In this document: one piece after another, positions 48,430-57,672 of the stretch
Position numbering within the stretch: the stretch's first letter is position 1
How the letters are laid out: the number at the start of each line of letters is the position of its first letter
Virus record (IMG/VR): IMGVR_UViG_3300023210_000021
Span: 1 to 64,000 of that record
Direction: 5' to 3' (one strand)
Origin: a virus
DNA: 64,000 nt
The notes under the pieces: model-generated
What the model was told of the DNA's origin: nothing
The model's database searches: none
Seen by the model: the letters and a program-made list of their open reading frames with translations, nothing else
Translations under genes and position numbers: made by a program

Positions 48430-49509
48430 TTAAAATTCAAAACCATCAAAGGTACTATCACCTAAATCTGACTTAACAGATCCAATATTATATGAATCAA
48501 TTTCTGTTTCTTGTGGTGCGTTTTGCGTACCATCTGATGATGTCCAAGCATTAATCCAGTTTATTGGGTTTTTTATTTTTTCGAAAATGGGTTCTAACCT
48601 AACAGCCTTCATTCTTTTGTTGGTAAGATACTTCATATACCTTTTAAGAATTTCTGCGTTTAAACCTAACATTGAACCATCTTTAAAAAGATAATCTGCC
48701 CACAACATTTCTTCTTCTGCGGCATCTTTAAACATCTGGATTACAGTAGGTTTACATTCCTCAACAACCTCTAAAAACCCCTCATCCTCTCTTTTTGCAA
48801 GGTCATTTAATAATTTTTGGGTGAAACCTAAGTGTAGATTTTCATCTTTATTAATCAATGAAATGATTTTAGAGTTACCCTCCATTTTACCATTCTGAGC
48901 AAAGGCGTATGAACAAGCAAATGAAACATAAAAACGTATACCCTCTAATATATTTATTGACATTAGTGTTAGATAAAGTTTTTTCTTTCTTTCTTTAACA
49001 CTTTCACCCAACGAATTCATCATATCGTCATAATACTTAGTAACCGACACAGTTCTTTTGACAATCTGTTCGTCATTAAGAATATTATCAAACACATCAC
49101 CAGGGGATGAATAAACATTTTTAATGATAAATGTATATGAGTATGAGTGAATAGTCTCAAACATAGCCCAAGCCGAACAAAACGCCTCTACCTCTGGGTT
49201 TGACAAGTCTTCTGTTAGATGGGGAATACCTCTACTCTGAACACTATCTAGTAATATTTGATATTTTAAGTTAGACGTGAATATGAATTTTTCATTATCT
49301 GTCATTTCCTTATAATCCAACCTATCTTTAGATAAATCAATTTCCTCGGGTAACCAAAAAGAATTTAATTGTTTTTTAAATAATTCAAAATACCCAACAT
49401 ACCTAAATTTATCATATCTCTCTAAATTCAATGGTTTACCAAAAAATACTGGTTCTTTTGTAAAATCCACATTAGGATCTAAATTTACTAAACTTCTTCT
49501 TTCACTCAT
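48430..49509 (-). CDS. nrdB: ribonucleotide reductase class I, small (R2) subunit NrdB
   Basis: A 359-residue ferritin-fold radical subunit. Visible metal ligands are Asp in ILLDSVQSRG, Glu and His in FETIHSYSY, Glu in ILEGIRFYVSF, and Glu and His in DENLHLGFTQ. The C-terminus (SDLGDSTFDGFEF) is the flexible tail that docks on NrdA. With NrdA it makes deoxyribonucleotides for phage DNA synthesis in the cytoplasm. The gene lies downstream of nrdA with a terminator on each side, so the two can be expressed at different levels. Confidence 0.95.
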   Translation of the reverse strand: MSERRSLVNLDPNVDFTKEPVFFGKPLNLERYDKFRYVGYFELFKKQLNSFWLPEEIDLSKDRLDYKEMTDNEKFIFTSNLKYQILLDSVQSRGIPHLTEDLSNPEVEAFCSAWAMFETIHSYSYTFIIKNVYSSPGDVFDNILNDEQIVKRTVSVTKYYDDMMNSLGESVKERKKKLYLTLMSINILEGIRFYVSFACSYAFAQNGKMEGNSKIISLINKDENLHLGFTQKLLNDLAKREDEGFLEVVEECKPTVIQMFKDAAEEEMLWADYLFKDGSMLGLNAEILKRYMKYLTNKRMKAVRLEPIFEKIKNPINWINAWTSSDGTQNAPQETEIDSYNIGSVKSDLGDSTFDGFEF

Positions 49510-49532
49510 ATTATTTTTTATTTTATTTTAGA

Positions 49533-49562
49533 CAAAAAAGGGTAGTATCACTACCACCCTAT
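49533..49562 (-). terminator. rho-independent terminator between nrdA and nrdB
   Basis: On the minus strand AGGGTGGT pairs with ACTACCCT (one G-T pair; plus-strand 49539-49546 and 49553-49560), followed by six T. It may reduce read-through from nrdA into nrdB. Confidence 0.8.
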
Positions 49563-49588
49563 AAAATTAATCATTTTTTTTAATATTG

Positions 49589-51898
49589 TCAAATTGCACA
49601 CGCACCAGATTCACAATCATCCATATCCATCAACAAAACTTCCTCACTAGCATTTTGTGTGTTTGTTATCATTTCATCTAATTTATCTGATTTATAGTCT
49701 TTTGAGTTAGAATAGTAGATTTGTTTACCACCAAATTTATAGAAATTTAATATATCCTTTGCCACTTCAGATATTGGTAAGTCATTACCTTCATATTTTC
49801 TTGGGTCGTAATAATGATTTACTGATATACCTTGATCAAAATACTTCTGTATTATAGAAACAATATTATTCATTGCGGTATTATCAAAACCCCAAGCAAA
49901 TTGATATTTGTTTTTATATTTTGCGACTTCAGGTACAACAACTGGTAATGGCGCACCGCTCTTAGATTTTTTAACCACAATAAGTTTTCTAGGTGCTTCA
50001 ATACCATTTGTAGATGAGGATACTACCGATGAACTTTCACAAGGCATCTGAGCAGTAACCGTAGAATTCCTTAATCCATACTCTAAGATATCCTTTCTTA
50101 ATGTTTGCCAATCCATTGTTAACTCTCTATCAACAATTTTGTCTACATTTTTATTATAATGGTCAATTGGTAATAACCCTTTAGAGTATTTTGTTCTATT
50201 AAAGTATTCACAAGCACCTTCTTCTTTCGCTAACTGATTTGATGCTTTTAATAAATAGTATTGGATATTCTCAAATAACTCGTCTATCCTTCCTAATGAT
50301 GTGGAATCATCATAAGATAAACCATTCTTAACCAACCAATAAGCAAAGTTTGTTACACCAACACCAATTGATCTTCTCTTTAACATTTTTCTTGCCGCCT
50401 CAATAGGGTAGTCTTGATAACTTATTACACTATCTAAACTTCTAACAATGTATTCACACACAATTTCTAACTCATCTAAATTTTTAATCGACCCTAAGTT
50501 AATTGCTGCTAATACACAAAGTGCAATTTCTGCGTCTGTATCGTCTCCATCATCAATGTGTTGTATTGGTGTGGTCGGTAGATTTATTTCTGTACAAAGA
50601 TTAGACATTCTAATCATATCTAAGAAAGCAGAATGATCATTAGCGTTATCTATATTCATAATATAAATTCTACCAGTCTCAATTCTTTCTTGTATTAGTT
50701 TGTCTAATAAATTCCTAGCACTTACTTCTCTTCTTGGTATGGTGACATCTTTTTCATATTTTTCATATAAAGGATCAAACTTTTCATTATCACCAAAAAC
50801 CTCATATAATCCAGGAACATCAGATGGGGAGAAAAGAGAAATATTTTTATCTTCCACAAAACGTTTGTAAAAAAGTCTACTAAACTGAATCGCGTGATCC
50901 ATTCTTCTAACCCTATTTAATTCGTTACCCCTATTATTTTTTAATACAACAATATCTTCCGCCTCTAAATGCCAGAATGGGTAATAAGCTGTTGCCGCAC
51001 CACCCCTAATTCCTCCTTGTGAACAAGATTTAACAGTACCCTCAAACATCTTTAAGAATGGGATTATTCCTGTGTGAACAGCTTCTCCATTTCTTATTTT
51101 AGAGCCAATACCTCTTAATCGAAAATTCAAACCAATTCCAGCTCTTTTAGAAATATATTTACCTACCGCAGTATTAGAGTGAAAGATAGAATCTAAATTA
51201 TCGTCAACGTCAATTAACACACACGATGAGTATTGTCTTGTTGGGGTTCTTACCCCAGCAACTATTGGTGTTGGTAGTGATATCTTGTGAGTCGATATTA
51301 AGTCGTAGAATGTTTTTACCATTTTTAACCTTTCTGACCCCTCTTTATTCGCAAATAAAGTCATAGAAATTAACATATACATAAATTGTGGTGTTTCGTA
51401 AACCACATCTGTTTTTCTATCTTTAATCAGATATTTGTCAACTAATTGTTGTAGACCAGAATATGTTAACTCTTCATCCCTTTCATGTTTAATGTAAGAC
51501 TCTATTTTATCATAATCATAGTCTGTATAGTGATTAAGAATATCCTCATCATACACACCCCTATCTACATTTAACTTAACAAAATTCTTTAATCTAGGAA
51601 AGTTGTTATATGTATTGAATACTTCTTTTCTTAAAAGATAATTTAATAATTTACTAGCTACAAATTGATAGTTTGGTGTTTCCTCGGTAATCATATCCGC
51701 TGCTGATTGTATCAAAACTTTATGGATCTGAGTTGTGGTAATACCATCAAATAGTTGTAAGTGAGCGTTCATACCAACGTCAGAATAATTTACACTATTA
51801 ATACCATTAACTGCCCATTCAAGTACTTTGTTTATTTTATCGTAGTTTAAGTCTTCATGACCACCTTTTCTTTTTATTACATTGATTTTTGACATCAT
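49589..51898 (-). CDS. nrdA: ribonucleotide reductase class I, large (R1) subunit NrdA
   Basis: A 769-residue catalytic subunit. The N-terminal ATP-cone (KINVIKRKGGHEDLNYDKIN onward) is followed by the barrel, with TPTRQYSSCVLIDV (catalytic Cys), RAGIGLNFR, SNLCTEINLPT (radical-site region) and MPCESSSVVSSSTNG. The C-terminus DDCESGACAI holds the thiol pair that is re-reduced by thioredoxin or glutaredoxin. It reduces ribonucleoside diphosphates with NrdB. No thioredoxin gene is seen in the window. M1 and M2 are adjacent starts. Confidence 0.95.
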   Translation of the reverse strand: MMSKINVIKRKGGHEDLNYDKINKVLEWAVNGINSVNYSDVGMNAHLQLFDGITTTQIHKVLIQSAADMITEETPNYQFVASKLLNYLLRKEVFNTYNNFPRLKNFVKLNVDRGVYDEDILNHYTDYDYDKIESYIKHERDEELTYSGLQQLVDKYLIKDRKTDVVYETPQFMYMLISMTLFANKEGSERLKMVKTFYDLISTHKISLPTPIVAGVRTPTRQYSSCVLIDVDDNLDSIFHSNTAVGKYISKRAGIGLNFRLRGIGSKIRNGEAVHTGIIPFLKMFEGTVKSCSQGGIRGGAATAYYPFWHLEAEDIVVLKNNRGNELNRVRRMDHAIQFSRLFYKRFVEDKNISLFSPSDVPGLYEVFGDNEKFDPLYEKYEKDVTIPRREVSARNLLDKLIQERIETGRIYIMNIDNANDHSAFLDMIRMSNLCTEINLPTTPIQHIDDGDDTDAEIALCVLAAINLGSIKNLDELEIVCEYIVRSLDSVISYQDYPIEAARKMLKRRSIGVGVTNFAYWLVKNGLSYDDSTSLGRIDELFENIQYYLLKASNQLAKEEGACEYFNRTKYSKGLLPIDHYNKNVDKIVDRELTMDWQTLRKDILEYGLRNSTVTAQMPCESSSVVSSSTNGIEAPRKLIVVKKSKSGAPLPVVVPEVAKYKNKYQFAWGFDNTAMNNIVSIIQKYFDQGISVNHYYDPRKYEGNDLPISEVAKDILNFYKFGGKQIYYSNSKDYKSDKLDEMITNTQNASEEVLLMDMDDCESGACAI

Positions 51899-51920
51899 TT
51901 TAATTTTAATTTTTACTAAA

Positions 51921-51972
51921 AATTAGGGGTGCTTATTTCATTACCATTGACTGATTTAACACTTACCCCTAA
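51921..51972 (-). terminator. terminator with long loop after the helicase gene
   Basis: TTAGGGGT (51923-51930) pairs with ACCCCTAA (51965-51972) around a 34-base loop. The minus strand continues with TTTTT. It lies in the gap after the helicase gene and before nrdA. Confidence 0.6.
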
Positions 51973-51977
51973 ATTAT

Positions 51978-53381
51978 TTACCCCTGTTTGTTTTTCTTAG
52001 CCATTCTAGCGTCTCTTTTATTCAACGCATCAACCACTAAATTTGATCTTTTTTGATCCTCACCTTTTTCAAATTGTAAAAATGAAACATCACTAGTATC
52101 TTCAGTATCAATAACTAATGTACCATTATCAAAAACAATATCTTCGAATATAATACCATCTTTACCAAACCTAGATTTAAGTATCGCCATAGTTGCTCTA
52201 CCTTCCTCTTTTTGTTCTAGTGTTTTTGCGACAGACATAATAAAGTGACCAATTTGTCCTTTCTTAATAGAACCACCAATCATATCAGCTTCAACTACAT
52301 TAGCACCTATCGAACTTCTATTACCCTGTATAGCTGTCCAACCAGCAATATCTAATTCAGAAATCATAGTTTCAAATTGTCTCATAATTGGACCTTCTCC
52401 AGAATATTCATCCCTATATTGTTTTGTACTCTCCACACAATCAATGTAATCTAAGAATAAGATATCGGGTTTATTACCCAATGACGTTAGTTTTCTTAAA
52501 TATTGTTTAATATGTGGGATGGTTGTTCCATCACTAGGCATCTTCTTTAATATAAGACTACCCTTTTGTCTGTCCTGAAATTTAGCAATTGCGGTTCTTA
52601 CCTCATCTTTTCTTTCAGTCAACTCATTCAATGAAATCTCTGACCAACAAGTATAATGTTTTCTCTGAATAACCTTTGGGTTATCTTCAAAGAATATTTG
52701 TACCACATTATAACCTAAGTTATATGCTGTATTCGCCATTCTAGTAACTAATGTAGTTTTACCCACACCGAATGGTGCTAGAATCACACCTAGTTCTCCT
52801 TTTGATAATCCTCCATCCATTAAGTTATCTAACCCCACTAACCCTGTTGGTATAGGTTTTCTGAAATCATCAGACAACACATCCTCAACTGCGTGAAATA
52901 CATCGATACCACTATCGGCTTCTGTACCAACAGAAAGAGCATCTTTCATAATTTCTTCACATTCATCATAACGATCGAAGTCACCTGACTCCATAATTTT
53001 CTGAATTTTCTGTGTAGCCTTTTTCAACTCTTGTTGTTTGCAAAATTGTATCGCTGTATCTTGAATGTGGAAACAATCTTTATTATCAGTGTTTTGAATC
53101 TCCTCAATCATAGCCATTGCAGATTCTCTTGCAATTTCTCGCTTGATATCTTTATTAACTAATTGTTTGATTGTATCATATATCGGAATTGTCTCATACT
53201 TTTCGTGATAGTCTTTAACACTCGCAATCAATAACCTTAAATATTCATTATCAAAATATTGTGGGTCAAGAATATCAATTATACCCTCTGAAAACTTAAC
53301 GTCTTCCACTACCTGTTTAGCTAACTTTACCTGAAAACCATACCCTAAAAAACCTAAGTTTTTACTTTCTTTTTTCGCCAT
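51978..53381 (-). CDS. 41: replicative helicase, DnaB/T4 gp41 type
   Basis: A 467-residue RecA-fold helicase. Walker A is in LGVILAPFGVGKTTLVTRMA (about 195-213) and Walker B in DILFLDYIDCV. The downstream AIQGNRSS and GHFIMSVAKT strands are typical of DnaB-like motor domains. The N-terminal 150 residues are helical, as in gp41. It should unwind DNA at the fork and work with the primase at 20815-21756. T4 gp41 is 475 residues. A TTATAAATAA variant of the recurrent box lies 17 bases upstream. Confidence 0.92.
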   Translation of the reverse strand: MAKKESKNLGFLGYGFQVKLAKQVVEDVKFSEGIIDILDPQYFDNEYLRLLIASVKDYHEKYETIPIYDTIKQLVNKDIKREIARESAMAMIEEIQNTDNKDCFHIQDTAIQFCKQQELKKATQKIQKIMESGDFDRYDECEEIMKDALSVGTEADSGIDVFHAVEDVLSDDFRKPIPTGLVGLDNLMDGGLSKGELGVILAPFGVGKTTLVTRMANTAYNLGYNVVQIFFEDNPKVIQRKHYTCWSEISLNELTERKDEVRTAIAKFQDRQKGSLILKKMPSDGTTIPHIKQYLRKLTSLGNKPDILFLDYIDCVESTKQYRDEYSGEGPIMRQFETMISELDIAGWTAIQGNRSSIGANVVEADMIGGSIKKGQIGHFIMSVAKTLEQKEEGRATMAILKSRFGKDGIIFEDIVFDNGTLVIDTEDTSDVSFLQFEKGEDQKRSNLVVDALNKRDARMAKKNKQG

Positions 53382-53398
53382 ATCTTTTGAAATGTTTG

Positions 53399-53408
53399 TT
53401 ATAAATAA
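53399..53408 (-). promoter_or_regulatory. tTATTTATAA upstream box
   Basis: Sense-strand GATATTTATTTATAACAA lies 17 bases before the ATG of the helicase gene. This shows the box is not restricted to virion genes. Confidence 0.35.
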
Positions 53409-53415
53409 ATATCAA

Positions 53416-53880
53416 TTAAAGTGCGATTCCTCCATATTCTTTTGATAAATTTTCCTCACTTAACGTTTCTTGTATTGTAGATATGATAGAGGGTATAAGT
53501 TTTCTAATATCCACATCATATCTCACTTTTGGTGGGTACCAATTTCCACTAAACATTTTAGTTGCCACAGTTCTACCAAACGCACGTATCTCAAATGTGA
53601 AGATGTCTTCATTATCAAAAACATTTCTTCTGTCGATATCATCCTCATTTTGTTTCTCATATGAGTTATAATATTTATACGAGTAATCCTCAGATTTTGC
53701 TTTGAATTGTTTTTCAATTACACTAACACAATCGTCTATACATTCCTTCATCTCCATTGATCTAAGGGATTGTGAATTATAACCCTTAATACCAAAATTT
53801 CTACCCACAATCGGTCTTTCGTTACCATTAATTCTTAAATAGAATTCAAATGGTAAATTATCATACTTTCTTTTATTCAT
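53416..53880 (-). CDS. unknown protein in the replication block
   Basis: A 154-residue protein with a beta strand pair (FEFYLRINGNERPIVGRNFG, FTFEIRAFGRTVATKMF) around a charged helical centre. It ends in a helix (IPSIISTIQETLSEENL). No motif was recognised. It lies 34 bases upstream of the helicase start and 4 bases downstream of the exonuclease gene, so it is probably a replication or recombination accessory protein. Antisense frames here are shadows. Confidence 0.65.
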   Translation of the reverse strand: MNKRKYDNLPFEFYLRINGNERPIVGRNFGIKGYNSQSLRSMEMKECIDDCVSVIEKQFKAKSEDYSYKYYNSYEKQNEDDIDRRNVFDNEDIFTFEIRAFGRTVATKMFSGNWYPPKVRYDVDIRKLIPSIISTIQETLSEENLSKEYGGIAL

Positions 53881-53884
53881 TTTT

Positions 53885-54922
53885 TTAATTTACTTGTTTA
53901 AAATACTTTTTTTCTTTTTTTATAATACTTAAAAATGGTCGTAGATACTCTATATACCCATCTCTACCACCAGGAATCGCCATAACAAACCCATCTTCAA
54001 TCATCATACTTAAAACATTCTTTGTATTCCTATCTTCTGGGTCTATCGGTGATTCAATTATGTTATCAACATTGTCTTTACAGTTTTCAGTCATTATTGG
54101 GTCAGTGAGATTAATTATCCTCTCATTTATCTCATATAACCTTTCACCCTGTACTCCAGTGGTAACACCGTTTAAAATATTGTCTAACGTTTTTAACCTC
54201 GTTTTCCTATCGTTTTGTATACCATTAATTTTAATGAAAATTTCACCCAATGTCAATTTTTTTTCACTTAACTCAGGGAAATATTTTAATAGGGTTTTTT
54301 CTTTAACACCTTTCACCCCTTTAATATTATCACTACTATCACCAGTAATTATTTTTATTAAAGCAGAGTTACTTTGGTGGTGATCGAAATATTCACCATA
54401 ATTATATTTTGATACGATTGTTCTCTTATTTAAAATATATATCGCAACCCTATCATCGATAAGTTGACACATATCTCTATCATTGGTTAGGATTACTACT
54501 TTTTCATCGTCTTTGATTTGAGAGCAGTAATACCCAATACAATCATCAGCCTCACAAACCTCATCCTCATATTGTCGTATGAATAGTTCTTCTGCGTAAG
54601 CCTTAACTCTTTCTTTTTGTAAAAATAATGATAAATCCTTTGGTTCGGTTACATTATAGAAATCTTTATCTCTATTAGACTTATATTCGTTGTAAATTTC
54701 ATGTCGTAACCTACCACTGAATGGTCCATCCCAAAAGATGAACACCTTATCAAACCTATTTGTTGTAATAACTTTTCTTAGAAGAGAAAAAAACTGGAAG
54801 AGACCCCCAATGTGGGTGTCTTTATAATAGAGATTCGAAGCTCCATGATACGCTGTTTTAATTAATGCATCACCATCTACTAATAGTGTATGATTAAATT
54901 TCTTTTTTGAGGGTCTTTCCAA
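53885..54922 (-). CDS. rnh: 5'-3' exonuclease / flap nuclease (T4 RNase H type)
   Basis: A 345-residue FEN-family nuclease. LLVDGDALIKTAYHG starts the fold, FIFWDGPFSGRLRHEIYNEY is the metal and arch start, CEADDCIGYYC and ILTNDRDMCQLID carry the acidic cluster, and ITGDSSDNIKGVKGVKEKT is the H3TH motif binding double-stranded DNA. It should remove RNA primers on the lagging strand, as T4 RNase H (305 residues) does. It lies between UvsX and the helicase, fitting a replication role. The start MERPSKKKFN is used; no other start is better. Confidence 0.92.
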   Translation of the reverse strand: MERPSKKKFNHTLLVDGDALIKTAYHGASNLYYKDTHIGGLFQFFSLLRKVITTNRFDKVFIFWDGPFSGRLRHEIYNEYKSNRDKDFYNVTEPKDLSLFLQKERVKAYAEELFIRQYEDEVCEADDCIGYYCSQIKDDEKVVILTNDRDMCQLIDDRVAIYILNKRTIVSKYNYGEYFDHHQSNSALIKIITGDSSDNIKGVKGVKEKTLLKYFPELSEKKLTLGEIFIKINGIQNDRKTRLKTLDNILNGVTTGVQGERLYEINERIINLTDPIMTENCKDNVDNIIESPIDPEDRNTKNVLSMMIEDGFVMAIPGGRDGYIEYLRPFLSIIKKEKKYFKQVN

Positions 54923-54955
54923 TTTTCATAATTAACGGATTAAACAATATATTAA

Positions 54956-55987
54956 TTAATCGTCAGAAGTACTGATTTCAGCCTCTAACACATCTTCTTC
55001 ATCTAACGTAAAATCTACTGAAGTACCTGCCTTTTCAAATACTTCTGACCAATAATCTTTATGTTCAGTTTTGTATTTTTCAATAGACTCTTTACTATCT
55101 TCGATGAATCCATGTGTGGTTGCTAATAACCTACAATCAGCATACCCTAAACCATTCATATGATTTTTATGTATACCTACCTTTGTACGAATAGCAAAAT
55201 TAACTTTCCTTCCTGAGGCACCTGCATTCAATTTAGATACACCAGCACTTTTCTGATTTCCAAATAGGAATACTAAAGCGCAAGATAAGTATATTGATTG
55301 ACCACCTTTCGGCTGTATCTTTGGTTTTTGACCGAAACCATCTGGTGTCTCTACCCAAGGTTGGTTGACGAAAATCATCGTATTAGTATATGGTGATTTT
55401 TCTTTCCTAGATGCGGTAATTCTTTGTGCCAGACCCATACCCCATTTTTCAGAGATTGCTCTCGCAGTATGTTGATTACCACCTTTACCTTCGAAACTCA
55501 TTAGACAAGGTATTGTACCAACTGAATCCCATAAGAATAGAATATCATGTGGAATTTCACCTTTCTTCTGAGCATCAAGTACATCAGTTACGTATTGGAA
55601 TGCTTCTTCTATGTAATCAAAACCTAATTTGTAGAGTAAGTGACCACCCCAATAGGCTTCGTCACCATCTTCTACATATTCTGTCTCTAAACCCATAAGT
55701 TTAGCATGTTCAAAACTCCATTTCTGTTCAGTAATAATGAATACAGGTAACACACCTTTCTTCTGAGCATCTATTGCTGCTTGAATTAATGCGGTAGTCT
55801 TACCAGTATCAGAATGACCTAAAAACATATTAACCTGACCCATAGCTGGTCCAGGAACTCCTGTCGCTTTATGAAATGGTTCTCCACAATCAAAATACTT
55901 TTGATCTTTGTATTTATCACTTGTGGAGAACTTTTTTCTTATAGAGGAAAAGTCTGTTTTTTTCTTTTTAATAGGTGTCTTTGACAT
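54956..55987 (-). CDS. uvsX: UvsX recombinase (RecA family)
   Basis: A 343-residue RecA-type recombinase. Walker A is in FLGHSDTGKTTALIQAA (G57 to K63-T). Walker B is in DILFLWDSVGTIP. The NQPWVETPDGFG, KGGQSIYLSCALVFLFG and related segments correspond to the DNA-binding loops and core strands. The C-terminus is acidic (DEEDVLEAEISTSDD), which fits interaction with gp32. It catalyses strand exchange and recombination-dependent replication. T4 UvsX is 391 residues. It lies 10 bases from the gp32 gene. Confidence 0.94.
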   Translation of the reverse strand: MSKTPIKKKKTDFSSIRKKFSTSDKYKDQKYFDCGEPFHKATGVPGPAMGQVNMFLGHSDTGKTTALIQAAIDAQKKGVLPVFIITEQKWSFEHAKLMGLETEYVEDGDEAYWGGHLLYKLGFDYIEEAFQYVTDVLDAQKKGEIPHDILFLWDSVGTIPCLMSFEGKGGNQHTARAISEKWGMGLAQRITASRKEKSPYTNTMIFVNQPWVETPDGFGQKPKIQPKGGQSIYLSCALVFLFGNQKSAGVSKLNAGASGRKVNFAIRTKVGIHKNHMNGLGYADCRLLATTHGFIEDSKESIEKYKTEHKDYWSEVFEKAGTSVDFTLDEEDVLEAEISTSDD

Positions 55988-55997
55988 AATACTTTAA

Positions 55998-56918
55998 TTA
56001 AAACGGTAACTCGTCATCGTCATCATCATTTCCACCAGCGGTTTCTAACGATGTAACTTCAACTTCCTTTTCTAACTCTTTTGAGTCGGTTTCACCCATA
56101 GATCCCATCATATTGATTTCTTCTTCCAATGAAGCCGTTTCTTTCTCATCTTTATCTTCCTCAGCAACGTATTTCTTTTGTTCAGAATCCCAAACTGGTG
56201 TCTTTTGTTCTGCAACAATAGTAACAAATTCAGGGGATTTTACAGCGTATACATCTCTCCAAGTTTCGGAATTACCTATCCACTCTTTTGCCTCTGCCGA
56301 TTTAGGGTCAGTTATTACTGCCTCATCTTCTGGCATAATAGATGTTACTACCGACCAACCTTTTTCATTACGAACAGTACTGATAGTAATATCTCTACCC
56401 GTTCTTGGATCCATAATGTTTCCTTTTCTTTTTAGAATTGGAATTAGTTTGTCCATTACACCATCACCTGTGTATTTATGTTTGAATCTCCAAAATTTAA
56501 CACCATGATCGGCGTTATCTCTATCAATCCCTTTAACAACATAAAATTTTCTTGCGGTATATGTTGACCCTAATAGTTTTGCTTTCTTACTACCATCTTC
56601 ATATAAAGCGTCTTTTGCTTCACAAATTTTACAATCTCCACCATCGTTTAACTTTGCACAATGGATTTTTTCGAATTTACTATTCACACTCAATTCGTGG
56701 TAATAAGCCTCTACGAATGGAGATTTTGTAGGGTCGCTAGATGGTAATATTCTAAATGTTTTTTCAGCGGATTTCTCACCCTTTTTCAACTTTTCTGTGA
56801 AGTATTTTTTTAGTCTTTCTTCATTAGACATCTTTGGTTTGTTGCCACCCCTATTTTCAGTATTTTTTTCATACTGATTAAGAATCGCATCTAATGGATT
56901 TATTGTTTCTTTTCCCAT
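55998..56918 (-). CDS. 32: single-stranded DNA-binding protein, gp32 type
   Basis: A 306-residue protein with the gp32 layout. The basic N-terminus is used for cooperativity. The core carries a zinc site (H86, C87, C96, C99 in KIHCAKLNDGGDCKICEAKD) and is aromatic-rich (ARKFYVVKGIDRD, VKFWRFKHKYTG). The acidic C-tail ends GGNDDDDDELPF and contacts partner proteins. T4 gp32 is 301 residues. It coats ssDNA and recruits UvsX, primase and polymerase. It heads the replication operon, with a host-type promoter about 45 bases upstream. Confidence 0.94.
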   Translation of the reverse strand: MGKETINPLDAILNQYEKNTENRGGNKPKMSNEERLKKYFTEKLKKGEKSAEKTFRILPSSDPTKSPFVEAYYHELSVNSKFEKIHCAKLNDGGDCKICEAKDALYEDGSKKAKLLGSTYTARKFYVVKGIDRDNADHGVKFWRFKHKYTGDGVMDKLIPILKRKGNIMDPRTGRDITISTVRNEKGWSVVTSIMPEDEAVITDPKSAEAKEWIGNSETWRDVYAVKSPEFVTIVAEQKTPVWDSEQKKYVAEEDKDEKETASLEEEINMMGSMGETDSKELEKEVEVTSLETAGGNDDDDDELPF

Positions 56919-56962
56919 TTTAAATGATTTTTTTAATTGTTAATAAATTTGTTTAATATACT

Positions 56963-56993
56963 CAAATATAATCAGTTTTTCTTTAAAAGTCAA
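56963..56993 (-). promoter_or_regulatory. strong Bacteroidota-type promoter of gp32
   Basis: On the minus strand TTG (56993-56991) is followed by a 20-base spacer and TATATTTG (56970-56963), a near-perfect match to the Bacteroidota housekeeping consensus. The leader to the ATG at 56918 is about 44 bases, which leaves room for gp32 autoregulation by binding its own message, as in T4 (inference). Confidence 0.75.
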
Positions 56994-57011
56994 CAAAGAT
57001 ATCGACTATAA

Positions 57012-57051
57012 AATAAAAAACGGACAATGATTAATTATAATCAATGTCCGT
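57012..57051 (-). terminator. strong terminator before gp32
   Basis: A 14-bp stem with one mismatch (57020-57033 with 57038-57051, loop ATTA) is followed by a T run on the minus strand. It ends the operon that includes the gene at 57101-57664 and insulates the gp32 promoter. Confidence 0.88.
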
Positions 57052-57100
57052 TAAAGTATCAATACCCTTTCTAGGTTTTATGTATTTTTTTACGTATAAT

Positions 57101-57664
57101 CTACGATAATGCCTTTTCTATAATACCATAACTTCTCATAATAGATTGTTTATAAGTTGTTCTTCTTACATCCATATCACCCTGCACAATCTTTATTAGA
57201 CTTCCTTTTAAACCTGTTTTTTGTTGAACTAATTTTTCAACTTCTTTATAAAGTTTAGGGTTTTTAGCAATTGCAATAAAAAGTGCTTCTGCAATTTCTT
57301 CTTCATCATCCCTTAACAACTGTTCAATTTTATCATCTGATTTTGACATTTCAGATTCAAGCTCACTTGTTTGGTTTCTATATGGTACCGACCCAGGTTT
57401 ACTATCAGTATCACCAAAAGCTAACACTATTGGTATTACGAATGATGCTGCAACATCAATCCAAGATGCGTTACTACCCCTCAAACCTAACGCCTTTATC
57501 AATGCATCTGCAATATCTTCCGAATCTTCGAAATCTTCAAAATATTCATAATCTAATTCACCTAGAACTTCATCTTTAATTTTACTTAAACCTGTTTGTT
57601 CTTTAATTACTTTTCTAACAATTCTCGTTAAATCGTTTTCTGTTAACCTTACTATTCTTTTCAT
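57101..57664 (-). CDS. unknown protein with capsid-targeting-like N-terminus
   Basis: A 187-residue protein whose N-terminus reads MKRIVRLTENDLTRIVRKVI followed by KE-Q. The basic amphipathic helix ending V-I-K-E fits the (hydrophobic)-x-E rule for T4-type prohead protease and is the clearest case after the two ANKxLLxE proteins. The rest has a hydrophobic helix (AASFVIPIVLAFGDT) that could interact with membranes, and helical acidic stretches. I infer a head-internal protein. Nine bases separate it from the next gene, also a likely internal protein. Confidence 0.75.
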   Translation of the reverse strand: MKRIVRLTENDLTRIVRKVIKEQTGLSKIKDEVLGELDYEYFEDFEDSEDIADALIKALGLRGSNASWIDVAASFVIPIVLAFGDTDSKPGSVPYRNQTSELESEMSKSDDKIEQLLRDDEEEIAEALFIAIAKNPKLYKEVEKLVQQKTGLKGSLIKIVQGDMDVRRTTYKQSIMRSYGIIEKALS

Positions 57665-57672
57665 AATAATTA

